Assembly: GCF_001277215.2 (NCBI RefSeq)
Contig: NZ_CP013940.1
Span: forward strand, 1,860,001-1,924,000
Direction of reading: 5' to 3'
DNA from: Cronobacter malonaticus LMG 23826
GTDB lineage: Bacteria; Pseudomonadota; Gammaproteobacteria; Enterobacterales; Enterobacteriaceae
Length of the DNA stretch: 64,000 nt
Numbering within the stretch: position 1 is the stretch's first letter; every line of letters begins with the position of its first letter. Both the position numbers and the translations under genes were made by a program. Under the pieces are notes generated by a model. That model saw only the letters and a list, made by a program, of their open reading frames with translations, was not told the origin of the DNA and searched no databases. Shown piece after piece: positions 56,301 through 63,674 of the stretch.

Positions 56301-57208
56301 TGCAGGAGACGCTTTCGGCGGTGGCGGATGACGGCATTGAGCAGAGCGGGCTGCATATCTGGAGCTTCGGCACGCTGCCTGAGCGCTATGAGCAGAAGCG
56401 CGGCGGCTACCAGGTGAAAGCGTTCCCGGCGCTGGTGGATGAGAAAGAGAGCGTCGGCATCCGGCTGTTCGATAACCCGCAGGAGCAGCAGCACGCCATG
56501 TGGCGCGGCCTGCGCCGTCTGCTGCTGCTGAACATTCCGTCGCCGATTAAATATCTGCACGAGAAACTGCCGAACAAAGCCAAGCTGGGGCTCTATTTCA
56601 ACCCGTACGGCAAGGTGCTGGATCTGATTGACGACTGCATCTCCTGCGGCGTCGATAAGCTTATCGCCGAGAACGGCGGGCCGGTATGGAGCGAAACGGG
56701 CTTTGCGCAGCTTCACGATAAAGTGCGCGCGCAGCTGAACGATACCGTGGTGGATATCGCAAAACAGGTTGAACAGATCCTGACGGCGGTCTTTAGCATC
56801 AATAAACGCCTGAAAGGGCGCGTGGATATGACGATGGCGCTCGGTCTTTCTGATATCAAAGCGCAGATGAGCGGGCTGGTGTACCGCGGGTTTGTCACCG
56901 GCAACGGTTATAAGCGCCTCGGCGATACGCTCCGTTATCTTAATGCCATTGAAAAACGGCTTGAGAAGATGGCCGTTGACCCGCACCGCGACCGCGCACA
57001 GATGCTCAAAGTGGAAGCCGTACAGCAGGCGTGGCAGCAGTGGCTTAACAAGCTGCCGCCCGCGCGGCGCGATGACGACGACGTGCAGGAGATCCGCTGG
57101 ATGATCGAGGAGCTGCGCGTGAGTTATTTCGCCCAGCAGCTTGGCACGCCATACCCGGTATCCGACAAGCGCGTGTTGCAGGCGATGGAGCAGGTGAGCG
57201 GGGCGTAA
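53303..57208 (+). CDS. hrpA: ATP-dependent RNA helicase HrpA
   Basis: DEAH/RHA-type 3'-5' RNA helicase, reported to rescue collided or stalled ribosomes. The protein has 1301 residues (E. coli 1300). Motifs: Walker A GETGSGKTTQ (about 99-108), DEAH box IIDEAHERS, SAT, and motif VI QRKGRCGRV; the HA2/OB regions and a long C-terminal domain follow. The ATG at 53303 or 53306 is preferred; a GTG at 53282 could add seven residues. No strong ribosome site is seen. It is followed by REP elements. Confidence 0.96.
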   Translation: MMEKQNITLPALMAHLDSLMLRDKSRFARRLHGAKKIKNTESQQALFEQLSQEMSEAAGKVLLREAARPAITYPENLPVSQKKQDILNAVRDHQVVIVAGETGSGKTTQLPKICMELGRGVKGLIGHTQPRRLAARTVANRIAEELQTEPGGCVGYKVRFSDHVSDNTMVKLMTDGILLAEIQQDRLLMQYDTIIIDEAHERSLNIDFLLGYLRELLPKRPDLKVIITSATIDPERFSRHFNNAPIIEVSGRTYPVEVRYRPIVEEADDTERDQLQAIFDAVEELGREGPGDILIFMSGEREIRDTADGLMKLNLPHTEVLPLYARLSNSEQNRVFQPHAGRRIVLATNVAETSLTVPGIKYVIDPGTARISRYSYRTKVQRLPIEPVSQASANQRKGRCGRVSEGICIRLYSEDDFLSRPEFTDPEILRTNLASVILQMTALGLGDIAAFPFVEAPDKRNIQDGVRLLEELGAITTDAQASVYKLTPLGRQLSQLPVDPRLARMVLEAQKHGCVREAMIITSALSIQDPRERPLDKQQASDEKHRRFHDKESDFLAFVNLWNYLGEQQKALSSNQFRRLCRTDYLNYLRVREWQDIYTQLRQVVKELGIPVNSEPAGYREVHTALLTGLLSHIGMKDADKQEYTGARNARFSIFPGSGLFKKPPKWVMVAELVETSRLWGRIAARIDPEWIEPVAQHLIKRSYSEPHWERAQGAVMASEKVTLYGLPIVAARSVNYSQIDPVLSRELFIRHALVEGDWQTRHAFFRENQKLRAEVEELEHKSRRRDILVDDDTLFEFYDQRISVDAISARHFDSWWKKASRETPDLLNFEKSMLIKEGAEKVSKLDYPNFWHQGNLKLRLSYQFEPGGDADGVTVHIPLPLLNQVEDAGFEWQVPGMRRELIIALIKSLPKPVRRNFVPAPNYAEAFLGRVTPLELPLLDALERELRRMTGVTIDREAWQAEQVPDHLKMTFRVVDDKGRKLREGKDLHALKEGLKEKVQETLSAVADDGIEQSGLHIWSFGTLPERYEQKRGGYQVKAFPALVDEKESVGIRLFDNPQEQQHAMWRGLRRLLLLNIPSPIKYLHEKLPNKAKLGLYFNPYGKVLDLIDDCISCGVDKLIAENGGPVWSETGFAQLHDKVRAQLNDTVVDIAKQVEQILTAVFSINKRLKGRVDMTMALGLSDIKAQMSGLVYRGFVTGNGYKRLGDTLRYLNAIEKRLEKMAVDPHRDRAQMLKVEAVQQAWQQWLNKLPPARRDDDDVQEIRWMIEELRVSYFAQQLGTPYPVSDKRVLQAMEQVSGA

Positions 57209-57227
57209 GGGTGCGTTATGTAGTAAA

Positions 57228-57306
57228 GGTGGGTGCGCTTCGCTTACCCACCCTACAAGACCCACGTTAATCTGTGCGTAGGGCGGGTAAGCGTAGCGCA
57301 CCCGCC
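57228..57306. repeat. REP pair (BIME-like unit) upstream of the RAYT gene
   Basis: Two inverted REP-type elements, GGTGGGT...ACCCACC (57228-57256) and GTAGGGCGGGTAAGC...CACCCGCC (57278-57306), with a 21-base linker. A near-identical unit lies beyond the transposase gene at 57997-58076. Confidence 0.85.
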
Positions 57307-57387
57307 GTTCCGGAATCTCTCTCGCAAACCTGACATCCCCAAAAAGCGAACGCCCATCGTACATGTTATAAACCCGCGACAACCCCC

Positions 57388-57416
57388 GTAGGGTGGGTAA
57401 GCGCAGCGCACCCACC
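57388..57416 (+). repeat. Single REP element
   Basis: GTAGGGTGGGTAAGCGCAGCGCACCCACC, written here in parts (GTAGGGTGGGTAAGC then GCAGCGCACCCACC), 40 bases before the RAYT start. It is the same sequence family as the elements in both flanking pairs. Confidence 0.85.
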
Positions 57417-57456
57417 ATGAAAACGGCAAACTGTCTCATGGAAGGAGGCGAATCGT

Positions 57457-57963
57457 ATGTCCCGCTATCGCAGGCTTTATATTCCCGGCAACACCTGGTT
57501 TTTTACCGTCAACTTACGCGACCGCCGAAGCCTTCTGTTATGCCGTCATATCCATCTGTTGCGTGAACAGTTCGCAAAGGTTAAACGCCGCTACCCCTTT
57601 ACGATCGACGCCTGGGTGGTGCTGCCCGAACATATGCACTGCATCTGGACGCTACCTGAGGGAGACATGAATTATTCTGTTCGCTGGCAGGAGATTAAAA
57701 AGGGGTTTACCCGCGCGTTAACGCCGCAACGTGCGGCAGACACGGTCTGGCAGCGGCGCTTCTGGGAGCACGGCATTCGTGGCGAAGAGGATCTGCGGCG
57801 GCATATGGATTATGTCTATTTCAACCCGGTGAAACATGGTTGGGCGCGCCAGGTGTGCGATTGGCCGTTTTCGTCGTTTCACCGTGATGTGGCGCGGGGG
57901 TTGTATCCGAAAACCTGGGCGGGAGACAGCGGGGAGTTTTTCGTGGGTGAACGGCGCAGGTAG
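57457..57963 (+). CDS. REP-associated tyrosine transposase (RAYT)
   Basis: Single-stranded-DNA nuclease of the Y1/IS200-like family that cuts REP sequences; a domesticated transposase. The 168 residues start MSRYRRLYIPGNTWFFTV, a typical RAYT opening. The HUH metal motif is PEHMHCIW (His59 and His61) and the catalytic tyrosine is Tyr119 or Tyr121 in HMDYVYFNPVKHGW. GGAGG precedes the ATG. It is surrounded on both sides by REP elements of one family, which are its probable substrates. Confidence 0.93.
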   Translation: MSRYRRLYIPGNTWFFTVNLRDRRSLLLCRHIHLLREQFAKVKRRYPFTIDAWVVLPEHMHCIWTLPEGDMNYSVRWQEIKKGFTRALTPQRAADTVWQRRFWEHGIRGEEDLRRHMDYVYFNPVKHGWARQVCDWPFSSFHRDVARGLYPKTWAGDSGEFFVGERRR

Positions 57964-57996
57964 TCGCGGCTTCGAGTTGTGGTTGAATTGGGCAAC

Positions 57997-58076
57997 GGTG
58001 GGTGCGCTTACGCTTACCTACCCTACAATACCCACATTGACCTGTGCGTAGGGCGGGTAAGCGTAGCGCACCCGCC
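57997..58076. repeat. REP pair (BIME-like unit) downstream of the RAYT gene
   Basis: Elements at 57997-58026 and 58048-58076 in inverted orientation. The unit differs from the upstream pair only by a one-base insertion and a few linker changes, so the pairs are copies of each other flanking the gene. Confidence 0.85.
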
Positions 58077-58156
58077 GTTCCATCAAACCGCACCCGCCGC
58101 TCCATCAAACCGTACCCGCCGTTCCACCAAACCTTACCCCGCCGTCCCATCAAACC
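58068..58156 (+). repeat. Four-copy 22-bp tandem repeat grown from a REP arm
   Basis: Units at 58068-58089, 58090-58111, 58112-58133 and 58134-58156 (the last 23 bases), of the form RYACCCGCCGTTCCATCAAACC. The first copy is the right arm of the REP at 58048-58076. Copies differ at one to four positions. Confidence 0.85.
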
Positions 58157-58160
58157 GGAC

Positions 58161-58817
58161 TTATTTCACCACCGCAAACGTAAAACCGTCCCATCCCTTG
58201 CTGCCGACGGTTTGCAGCGCGGTGGTGCGCAGGCGCGGGTGGTTGCCTAGCATTTCAATAAACGTTCGCACGCCCTGCACGCGCAAATCGTCGCTCTGCG
58301 GATCGGTTACGGCGCCGTCGCGCACCACGTTATCACCCACAATCACCGTTCCGGTGCGTGAAAGCGTCAACGCCCACTCCAGGTACAGCGGGTTGTTCGG
58401 TTTATCGGCATCGATAAAAATCAGATCAAACGGCGGCTCGTCGGCGTACAGCGGCAGGCTCTCCGCCGCTGGCCCCACGCGCAGCTGCACTTTCGGCGTC
58501 ACGCTCGCCAGCGCCAGGTTGGCGGCCGCCACTTCGGCGTGTTCCGCGTTCGCCTCAAGCGTCACCACCAGCCCGTCCTCCGGCAGCGCACGTGCCAGCC
58601 ACAGCGTGCTGTAACCGCCAAGCGTGCCGATTTCCAGCACCCGTTTTGCGCCGGTTATCATCACTAAAAGCCCCAGGAACTGTCCCTGCAAGGGCGAGAC
58701 GTCATGCGGCGGCAGGCCCGCCAGACGGTTGTTCTCAAGTACCTGCGCCATCAGCGGATCGGCGGGAATTAGCGCCTGCGCGAGATATTCATCGACTTCA
58801 CTCCATTGCTGCTGCAT
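58161..58817 (-). CDS. Class I SAM-dependent O-methyltransferase (Methyltransf_3 family)
   Basis: Cytoplasmic methyltransferase of the catechol/caffeoyl-CoA O-methyltransferase-like family, 218 residues. SAM-binding motif I reads VLEIGTLGGYSTLWLA (about 60-75), acidic motif TLEANAEH follows, and metal-binding residues lie in IFIDADKPN and VGDNVVRDG. AGGAGAG lies seven bases before the ATG at 58817. It starts 40 bases after the outer-membrane channel gene and is probably the last gene of the MarR-efflux operon. A phenolic substrate is inferred from the family. Confidence 0.87.
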   Translation of the reverse strand: MQQQWSEVDEYLAQALIPADPLMAQVLENNRLAGLPPHDVSPLQGQFLGLLVMITGAKRVLEIGTLGGYSTLWLARALPEDGLVVTLEANAEHAEVAAANLALASVTPKVQLRVGPAAESLPLYADEPPFDLIFIDADKPNNPLYLEWALTLSRTGTVIVGDNVVRDGAVTDPQSDDLRVQGVRTFIEMLGNHPRLRTTALQTVGSKGWDGFTFAVVK

Positions 58818-58856
58818 CAAACCGCTCTCCTGAAAGCGCCGTGCAGGCGCATGAAA

Positions 58857-60281
58857 TTACGGACTGGCTACCTTAGCAGCATAGCTGTGATTATCGTTTT
58901 GCGCAGCGGCGCCGGGCCACCCGCCGCCGAGCGACCGGTAGAGATCCACCTGCGCCAGCAGCAGATTATTTTTCACCTGCACCACGTTAAGCTGCGCCGA
59001 GAAGAGCGTACGGCGGGCGTCCAGCTCATCAAGATAAGAGGCGTACCCGTTCTGGTAACGATTATGGGCGATGCGCACCGTCTCCTGCGCGGCCTGCTCC
59101 TGCGCCTGAAGTTCCACAAGCTGTTCGCCAAGACGCTGCACCGCGTCGAGGCTGTCGTTCACTTCCTTAAAGGCGTTGCGCACTGTGCTCTCATAACTGT
59201 AAAGCGCCTGATTTTTCTGTGACGTGGTCACGTCAACCTGCGCATTCAGCGCCTCGCGGTTCAGCAGCGGCGCAAGAACGCTGGCGCCCACGCTCCAGAG
59301 CCGCAGCGGGTTGGCGAGCAGTTCCGGCAGGGTATTCTCCTGGAGCGAACCCGACGCGGTGAGGTTAATGCCCGGCAGCAGGCGCGCGCTGGCCACTTGC
59401 AGCTGCGCGTCGCTCGCCACCAGCGTCTGTTCGGCCTGGACGATATCCGGGCGGCGGTTTAACAACGACGACGGCAGCTGGGACGGAATAGTCAGCGGGC
59501 TTAAGACGTCAAATTCACCGCCGCGCGCGATCGGGCCAGGATTCTGGCCGATGAGAATGCTGAGCGCGTTCTCCTGCTGGGTTATCTGGTGCTGAATCTG
59601 CGGGATCTGCGCACGCGTGGCGCGCAGTTCAGATTCCGACTGCATCAGCTCCAGCCGTGAGCTGTAGCCGGTTTCATACTGGCGTTTCGCCAGCTTCAGC
59701 GCGTCTTCGCGCGCGCTAAGCGTCGCTTGCGTTACCCGAAGCTGCTCATCCAGCGCCAGCAAGGTGATATAGCCGCTCGCGACCTGCGAGGCCACCGTTA
59801 GGTTGGCGGCGGCTGCCGCGGCTTTCTGCGCCTCCAGGCTCGCCTTTGCGGCGTCGGCGGCGCTGGCGTATTCGCCCCAGATATCGACGTTATAACTGGC
59901 GTTCAGGCTGCCTTTGTAGAGATCGCCATACACCGGCAGACCCGTCGCGGCCGATTGCGAACGGCTGCGGCCGGCGCTGAAACCGGCGTCGAGCGTCGGG
60001 AAACGATCGCCGAGTGCCGCCTGTACCTGCGCCTGATACTGATTAACGCGCTCGCGGGCCAGCAGCACATCGCTGTTGTAGCGCAGCGCCTGGTCCACAT
60101 AACGGTTCAGCGCCGAATCGTGAAAATTGCGCCACCAGAAGCCTTCTGTGGGCGATGACGGGCCGACAGCGGCGCGCCAGGCAGGTGGAATAATCAGCGA
60201 CGGGCGGGCCTGCTCCACGTTGCCGGAATGACAGCCTGCGAGCAGGAGGACGGCGGTCAGCAGTGTCAGAGCGCGGTGCAT
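58857..60281 (-). CDS. Outer-membrane efflux lipoprotein (NodT/TolC family)
   Basis: Outer-membrane channel of a tripartite pump, 474 residues. The lipoprotein signal ends VLLLAGC, with lipidated Cys17, as in the NodT/CusC/OprM group. Two repeats of the OEP domain follow (about 70-255 and 280-455), each with long coiled-coil helices and the strand signature (LDAGFSAGRS; LTASGSLQ). The start overlaps the stop of the membrane-fusion gene by one base, so the pump subunits are translationally coupled. Confidence 0.92.
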   Translation of the reverse strand: MHRALTLLTAVLLLAGCHSGNVEQARPSLIIPPAWRAAVGPSSPTEGFWWRNFHDSALNRYVDQALRYNSDVLLARERVNQYQAQVQAALGDRFPTLDAGFSAGRSRSQSAATGLPVYGDLYKGSLNASYNVDIWGEYASAADAAKASLEAQKAAAAAANLTVASQVASGYITLLALDEQLRVTQATLSAREDALKLAKRQYETGYSSRLELMQSESELRATRAQIPQIQHQITQQENALSILIGQNPGPIARGGEFDVLSPLTIPSQLPSSLLNRRPDIVQAEQTLVASDAQLQVASARLLPGINLTASGSLQENTLPELLANPLRLWSVGASVLAPLLNREALNAQVDVTTSQKNQALYSYESTVRNAFKEVNDSLDAVQRLGEQLVELQAQEQAAQETVRIAHNRYQNGYASYLDELDARRTLFSAQLNVVQVKNNLLLAQVDLYRSLGGGWPGAAAQNDNHSYAAKVASP

Positions 60282-61363
60282 TATTTCGCCTCGCTGCGGG
60301 TGTTAATCGTCACCTGTACCGACATGCCGGGGCGCAGGCGGGCGCGTTTTTCGGCGTCGCCCAGCACCTCGATACGTACCGGAATACGCTGGGCGATTTT
60401 CACAAAGTTGCCGGTCGCGTTATCGGGCGTGATGGCGCTAAACTCCACGCCGGTTGCCGGAGAGATGCTCTGCACGCGGCCTTCGAATTTTTCATCGTTC
60501 AGCGCGTCCACGGTGAACGTCACCGACTGGCCGGTTTTCACGTCGGCAAGCTGGGTTTCTTTCAGATTGGCGATAACCCAGTTTTGCGGCGGCACCAGCG
60601 ACGTCAGCCGCGTGCCGGCAGTCACGTAGCCGCCCTGACGCACGGTAATTTGCCCGAGCTGGCCATCGCGCGGGGCGATAATGCGGGTGTTTTGCAGATC
60701 GATTTCGGCAAGCTCCAGCGCCGCGCGGGCGTTTTCGACATCCGCCTCCAGCGACGCGCGGTTTACAATCACGCTTTGCAGATTCTGGCGCGACACCTCA
60801 AGCTGGGCGGCGGCCTGCTCTACGCTTGCGCTGCCCTGCGCGGCGCTGGCGATGGCGGCGTCGCGCTCGCGCACCGACAGCGAGCCATCCTGCGTCAGTT
60901 CTTTGACGCGGCGTAAATCGGCCTGGTTATGCAGGCTCTGGGCGCGGGCGCTGGCGAGTGCCGCTTTATTCTGGGCGATGGTCGCCTCGGCGCTGCGGCG
61001 CTGTTGCAGGTTGTTGGTCAGTGCCGCTTCACGCATGGCGAGCGTCGCCTGCGCCTGATGCACCCGCTGTTTGTAGATACGGTCATCGATGGTCATCAGC
61101 ACGTCGCCCTGGTTCACATGCGCGAAATCCTGCACGTTAACGTTGGTGATATAGCCGTTCACCTGCGGGCTGATAAAGGTCGTCATACCGCGCACGTAGG
61201 CGTTATCGGTCGAGGCCGCGTGGCGGGTAAACGGCGGAAGCTGCCAGGCGTACATAATCACCAGCAGGCCGACCAGCCCGATGGCACCGGCGGCGAAAAA
61301 GGAAACCACGCGCAGGTTGTTTTTTTCCGGCGACGCGGGGGTCGGGGCGCCTTGTTGGCTCAT
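60281..61363 (-). CDS. HlyD/EmrA-family membrane fusion protein
   Basis: Periplasmic adaptor linking the MFS pump to the outer-membrane channel, 360 residues. One N-terminal transmembrane helix (about 24-44) precedes the lipoyl/barrel-sandwich domain (NAYVRGMTTFISPQVNGYI), a long coiled-coil hairpin (about 95-200) and the beta-barrel domain. I chose the ATG at 61363, five bases after GGAG, rather than the adjacent GTG. The start is 36 bases from the end of the pump gene. Confidence 0.92.
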   Translation of the reverse strand: MSQQGAPTPASPEKNNLRVVSFFAAGAIGLVGLLVIMYAWQLPPFTRHAASTDNAYVRGMTTFISPQVNGYITNVNVQDFAHVNQGDVLMTIDDRIYKQRVHQAQATLAMREAALTNNLQQRRSAEATIAQNKAALASARAQSLHNQADLRRVKELTQDGSLSVRERDAAIASAAQGSASVEQAAAQLEVSRQNLQSVIVNRASLEADVENARAALELAEIDLQNTRIIAPRDGQLGQITVRQGGYVTAGTRLTSLVPPQNWVIANLKETQLADVKTGQSVTFTVDALNDEKFEGRVQSISPATGVEFSAITPDNATGNFVKIAQRIPVRIEVLGDAEKRARLRPGMSVQVTINTRSEAK

Positions 61364-61399
61364 CACTACTCCAGAATATGTCAGTCAAAAATCGTCAGG

Positions 61400-63055
61400 T
61401 TACTGGCCGCTCTGCATCGCCTGCTTCAGTGCTCGGCGCGCGGCGAGCCGCAGGCGGATAAGCCGCCAGAAAATCCACAACAGCGTCGAGGCGGCGATGG
61501 CCGCCGTCAGCAGACAGGTATCGTTATAGGCCAGAATATTAGCCTCGGTCGTCGCCACGCTCTGCAACTGCTGCACCGCCTGGGTGTTTAACAGCGTCGG
61601 GTCGTTAAGCAGACTGCTCCAGATCTGGCTGTACTGCGCTATCCGCTCGTTCACCAGTGGGCTGAGCGAGGAGAGCTGGTCGGCCAGCAGGCTGGAGTGA
61701 TATTTCTCCCGCCAGGTCTGAAAGGTGCCGAGCAGCGCCGAGCCGATAAGCCCGCCCAGGTTCTGGCTCATGCCGAACAGCACGGAGAAGCTCACCAGGT
61801 TGCGCGGATCGGCGATAACACCACCAATGCCCGCGAGCATCGCCGGTGCCAGGAAAAAGGCGCTGCCGAAGCCGAGCAAAAACTGGCTTATCAGCATCTG
61901 GTCGGCGCGGGTCTGGCTGGTGGCCTGGCTGTCCATCAGCGAGGCGACAATCATCAGCGCCAGCGAGACCATAATCGGCCAGACGGTTTTCTGCGGGTTG
62001 ATAGTGAGCGCGCTGGTGACGATGCCGCAAATGACACCCGCCAGAATCGCCAGCGCCAGGTTAGTCATCTGCTCATTCTGCAAACCGATATACTGCAACC
62101 AGCCGATAGCGCCGGTGTTCTGCTCCGCCAGTACGATGCGGATCAGCACCATAATCAGCCCGAGGCGCACAATACTGCCGCTGGAGAGCCAGCGGGTGTT
62201 CAGCAGCGGGTTGGTGCGGTTATGCTCAAACACGATAGCGGCGAGGATAAGCACCAGAGAGGCGGCGAGCGCCCAGCCTATCCACGGCGCTTCAAACCAC
62301 CAGTCGAGCCGCCCGAGCGACAGCGCGCCGCAGAGCAGCGCCATGCCGGGTGCCATCAGTAAGAACGTAATAAAATCTTTTTTCTCAAACACTTTACGGC
62401 GATCGCCCGGCGGCAGTTTCAGCGCAATCACGCAGGCGAGTGAAATCAGCGCCAGCCCCAGCTCAAACAGATACAGACCGCGCCACTCCTCCAGTTGCAG
62501 CAGCTCGGTGGAGAAAAGGCGGGCGATGGGGATCGCCAGCTGCGAACCGGTAATACCGATGGTCAGCGCCTTCAGGCGATGCTTCGCGGGCCAGGCCTGG
62601 ATCTGGTAATAGATACCAAGCGAGCTTAGCGCCGCGCCCACCATGCCGTGCGCGGCGCGCACCATGATGGCGGTGTTGAGATCGTTAACGAACAGGTGGA
62701 AAAACGTCACCAGCACATAGAGCACCAGAAACCCTTCGGTAAAGGCGCGCAGCCCGTACTGCTGGCGAAACTTCACCAGCAGCAGGTTGATGGAGACGTT
62801 GGTCATGACATAGACCGCGGGCAGCCAGGCGATTTCCGTCGACCAGGCGGCGAAGGTGCCCTGCAAATTTTGCAGGTTCGCCGTGACCATGGCGTTACCG
62901 AGCGCGCCGGTCAGACACACCAGCAGCCCGACGATGCCATAGGCGATGCGCTTATAGGGCGGATGGTGCGGCGTCGACGGCGAGCCGAGCAGCATCGGTT
63001 TTTCATGGGGCGCCCACTCACGCGGCGCATAAGGGTCGTGTTTCACCGATCGCAT
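61400..63055 (-). CDS. DHA2-family MFS drug efflux transporter (EmrB-like)
   Basis: Inner-membrane drug:proton antiporter of 551 residues with about 14 transmembrane segments. After a Pro-rich cytoplasmic N-terminus (about 1-33) the first helix begins at RIAYGIVGLLVC. A periplasmic loop rich in Ser, Leu and Gln lies near 440-505 before the last helix. With the EmrA-like and TolC-like proteins it forms a complete three-part pump. It shares one base with the upstream marR gene. Substrate is unknown; phenolics or other toxic aromatics are inferred from the family and from the adjacent methyltransferase. Confidence 0.9.
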   Translation of the reverse strand: MRSVKHDPYAPREWAPHEKPMLLGSPSTPHHPPYKRIAYGIVGLLVCLTGALGNAMVTANLQNLQGTFAAWSTEIAWLPAVYVMTNVSINLLLVKFRQQYGLRAFTEGFLVLYVLVTFFHLFVNDLNTAIMVRAAHGMVGAALSSLGIYYQIQAWPAKHRLKALTIGITGSQLAIPIARLFSTELLQLEEWRGLYLFELGLALISLACVIALKLPPGDRRKVFEKKDFITFLLMAPGMALLCGALSLGRLDWWFEAPWIGWALAASLVLILAAIVFEHNRTNPLLNTRWLSSGSIVRLGLIMVLIRIVLAEQNTGAIGWLQYIGLQNEQMTNLALAILAGVICGIVTSALTINPQKTVWPIMVSLALMIVASLMDSQATSQTRADQMLISQFLLGFGSAFFLAPAMLAGIGGVIADPRNLVSFSVLFGMSQNLGGLIGSALLGTFQTWREKYHSSLLADQLSSLSPLVNERIAQYSQIWSSLLNDPTLLNTQAVQQLQSVATTEANILAYNDTCLLTAAIAASTLLWIFWRLIRLRLAARRALKQAMQSGQ

Positions 63056-63486
63056 TACTGTTTTTCAATTTCCTGCAACAAACGGTCCAGTACGCGACGC
63101 GTGACGGCCAGTTCTTCCGGGGGAATGGTGGAAAGGATAGTCTCCCTGAGGCTGTCTGCCTCGACTTTCACCTTTTCAAACAGCGCCTGGCCTTGTGGTG
63201 TGGCGACCAGCAGCCGTTTGCGGCGATCGCCTGGCGGCGTCACACGCTCCACAAGCTGCTGTTCCACCAGGCGATTCAGCAATGGCACCAGCGTCGCGCT
63301 CTCCACGCCGAGCTGTTGCGCCAGTTCGCCCTGCGACAGCGGCGTTTCATGGCGCGCAATCGCGGCGACAGCCACCCAGCTCGCCTGGCTCATACCAAGC
63401 CCTTTCAGCCGACGATCCATCGCGAGACGCCAGTGGTGGGCGGTCATCCACAGCAAATGTGAGAAAGTCAGGTCACGCGTATCCAC
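63055..63486 (-). CDS. MarR-family transcriptional regulator
   Basis: Likely repressor of the efflux operon it heads. The 143 residues have a winged helix-turn-helix with LSQGELAQQLGVESATLVPLLNRL (about 50-73) and the wing VTPPGDRRKRLL (about 82-93). The start is a GTG at 63486 with a GGAT site eight bases upstream. The stop shares a base with the pump gene. A 17-base inverted repeat 23 bases upstream is its probable operator. Confidence 0.88.
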   Translation of the reverse strand: MDTRDLTFSHLLWMTAHHWRLAMDRRLKGLGMSQASWVAVAAIARHETPLSQGELAQQLGVESATLVPLLNRLVEQQLVERVTPPGDRRKRLLVATPQGQALFEKVKVEADSLRETILSTIPPEELAVTRRVLDRLLQEIEKQ

Positions 63487-63508
63487 GGCGGTTATCCATT
63501 CGTTAGTG

Positions 63509-63525
63509 CTCTAACTATTCTAGAG
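63509..63525. promoter_or_regulatory. Probable operator of the MarR-type regulator
   Basis: CTCTA, seven bases, TAGAG, in a short AT-rich gap between the marR start and the divergent GNAT gene. Length and symmetry fit MarR-family sites; no binding evidence exists. Confidence 0.45.
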
Positions 63526-63674
63526 TGCGCCATTTTAATAATTCAAGTGAATGTAAAGTAATCTTTAAAAAATATTGTGAATGTATCGCGGCGCGTTGTC
63601 TGAATTGCAGCACCATCCGTTGCCGCTGCGCTATGCTGTGATGCGGCCTGACGCCGCGTGAATGAGAGGGAAAG

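Noticed and set aside
56087..57439. 450-codon minus-strand frame opposite the end of hrpA and the REP elements
   Set aside because: Runs across hrpA and non-coding repeats; not protein-like.
58068..58156. CRISPR-like array
   Set aside because: Four direct 22-bp copies without spacers; a simple tandem repeat derived from a REP element.
63477..63499. Eight-codon upstream frame (ATG at 63499) overlapping the marR start
   Set aside because: No ribosome site of its own; start codons of this kind occur by chance.
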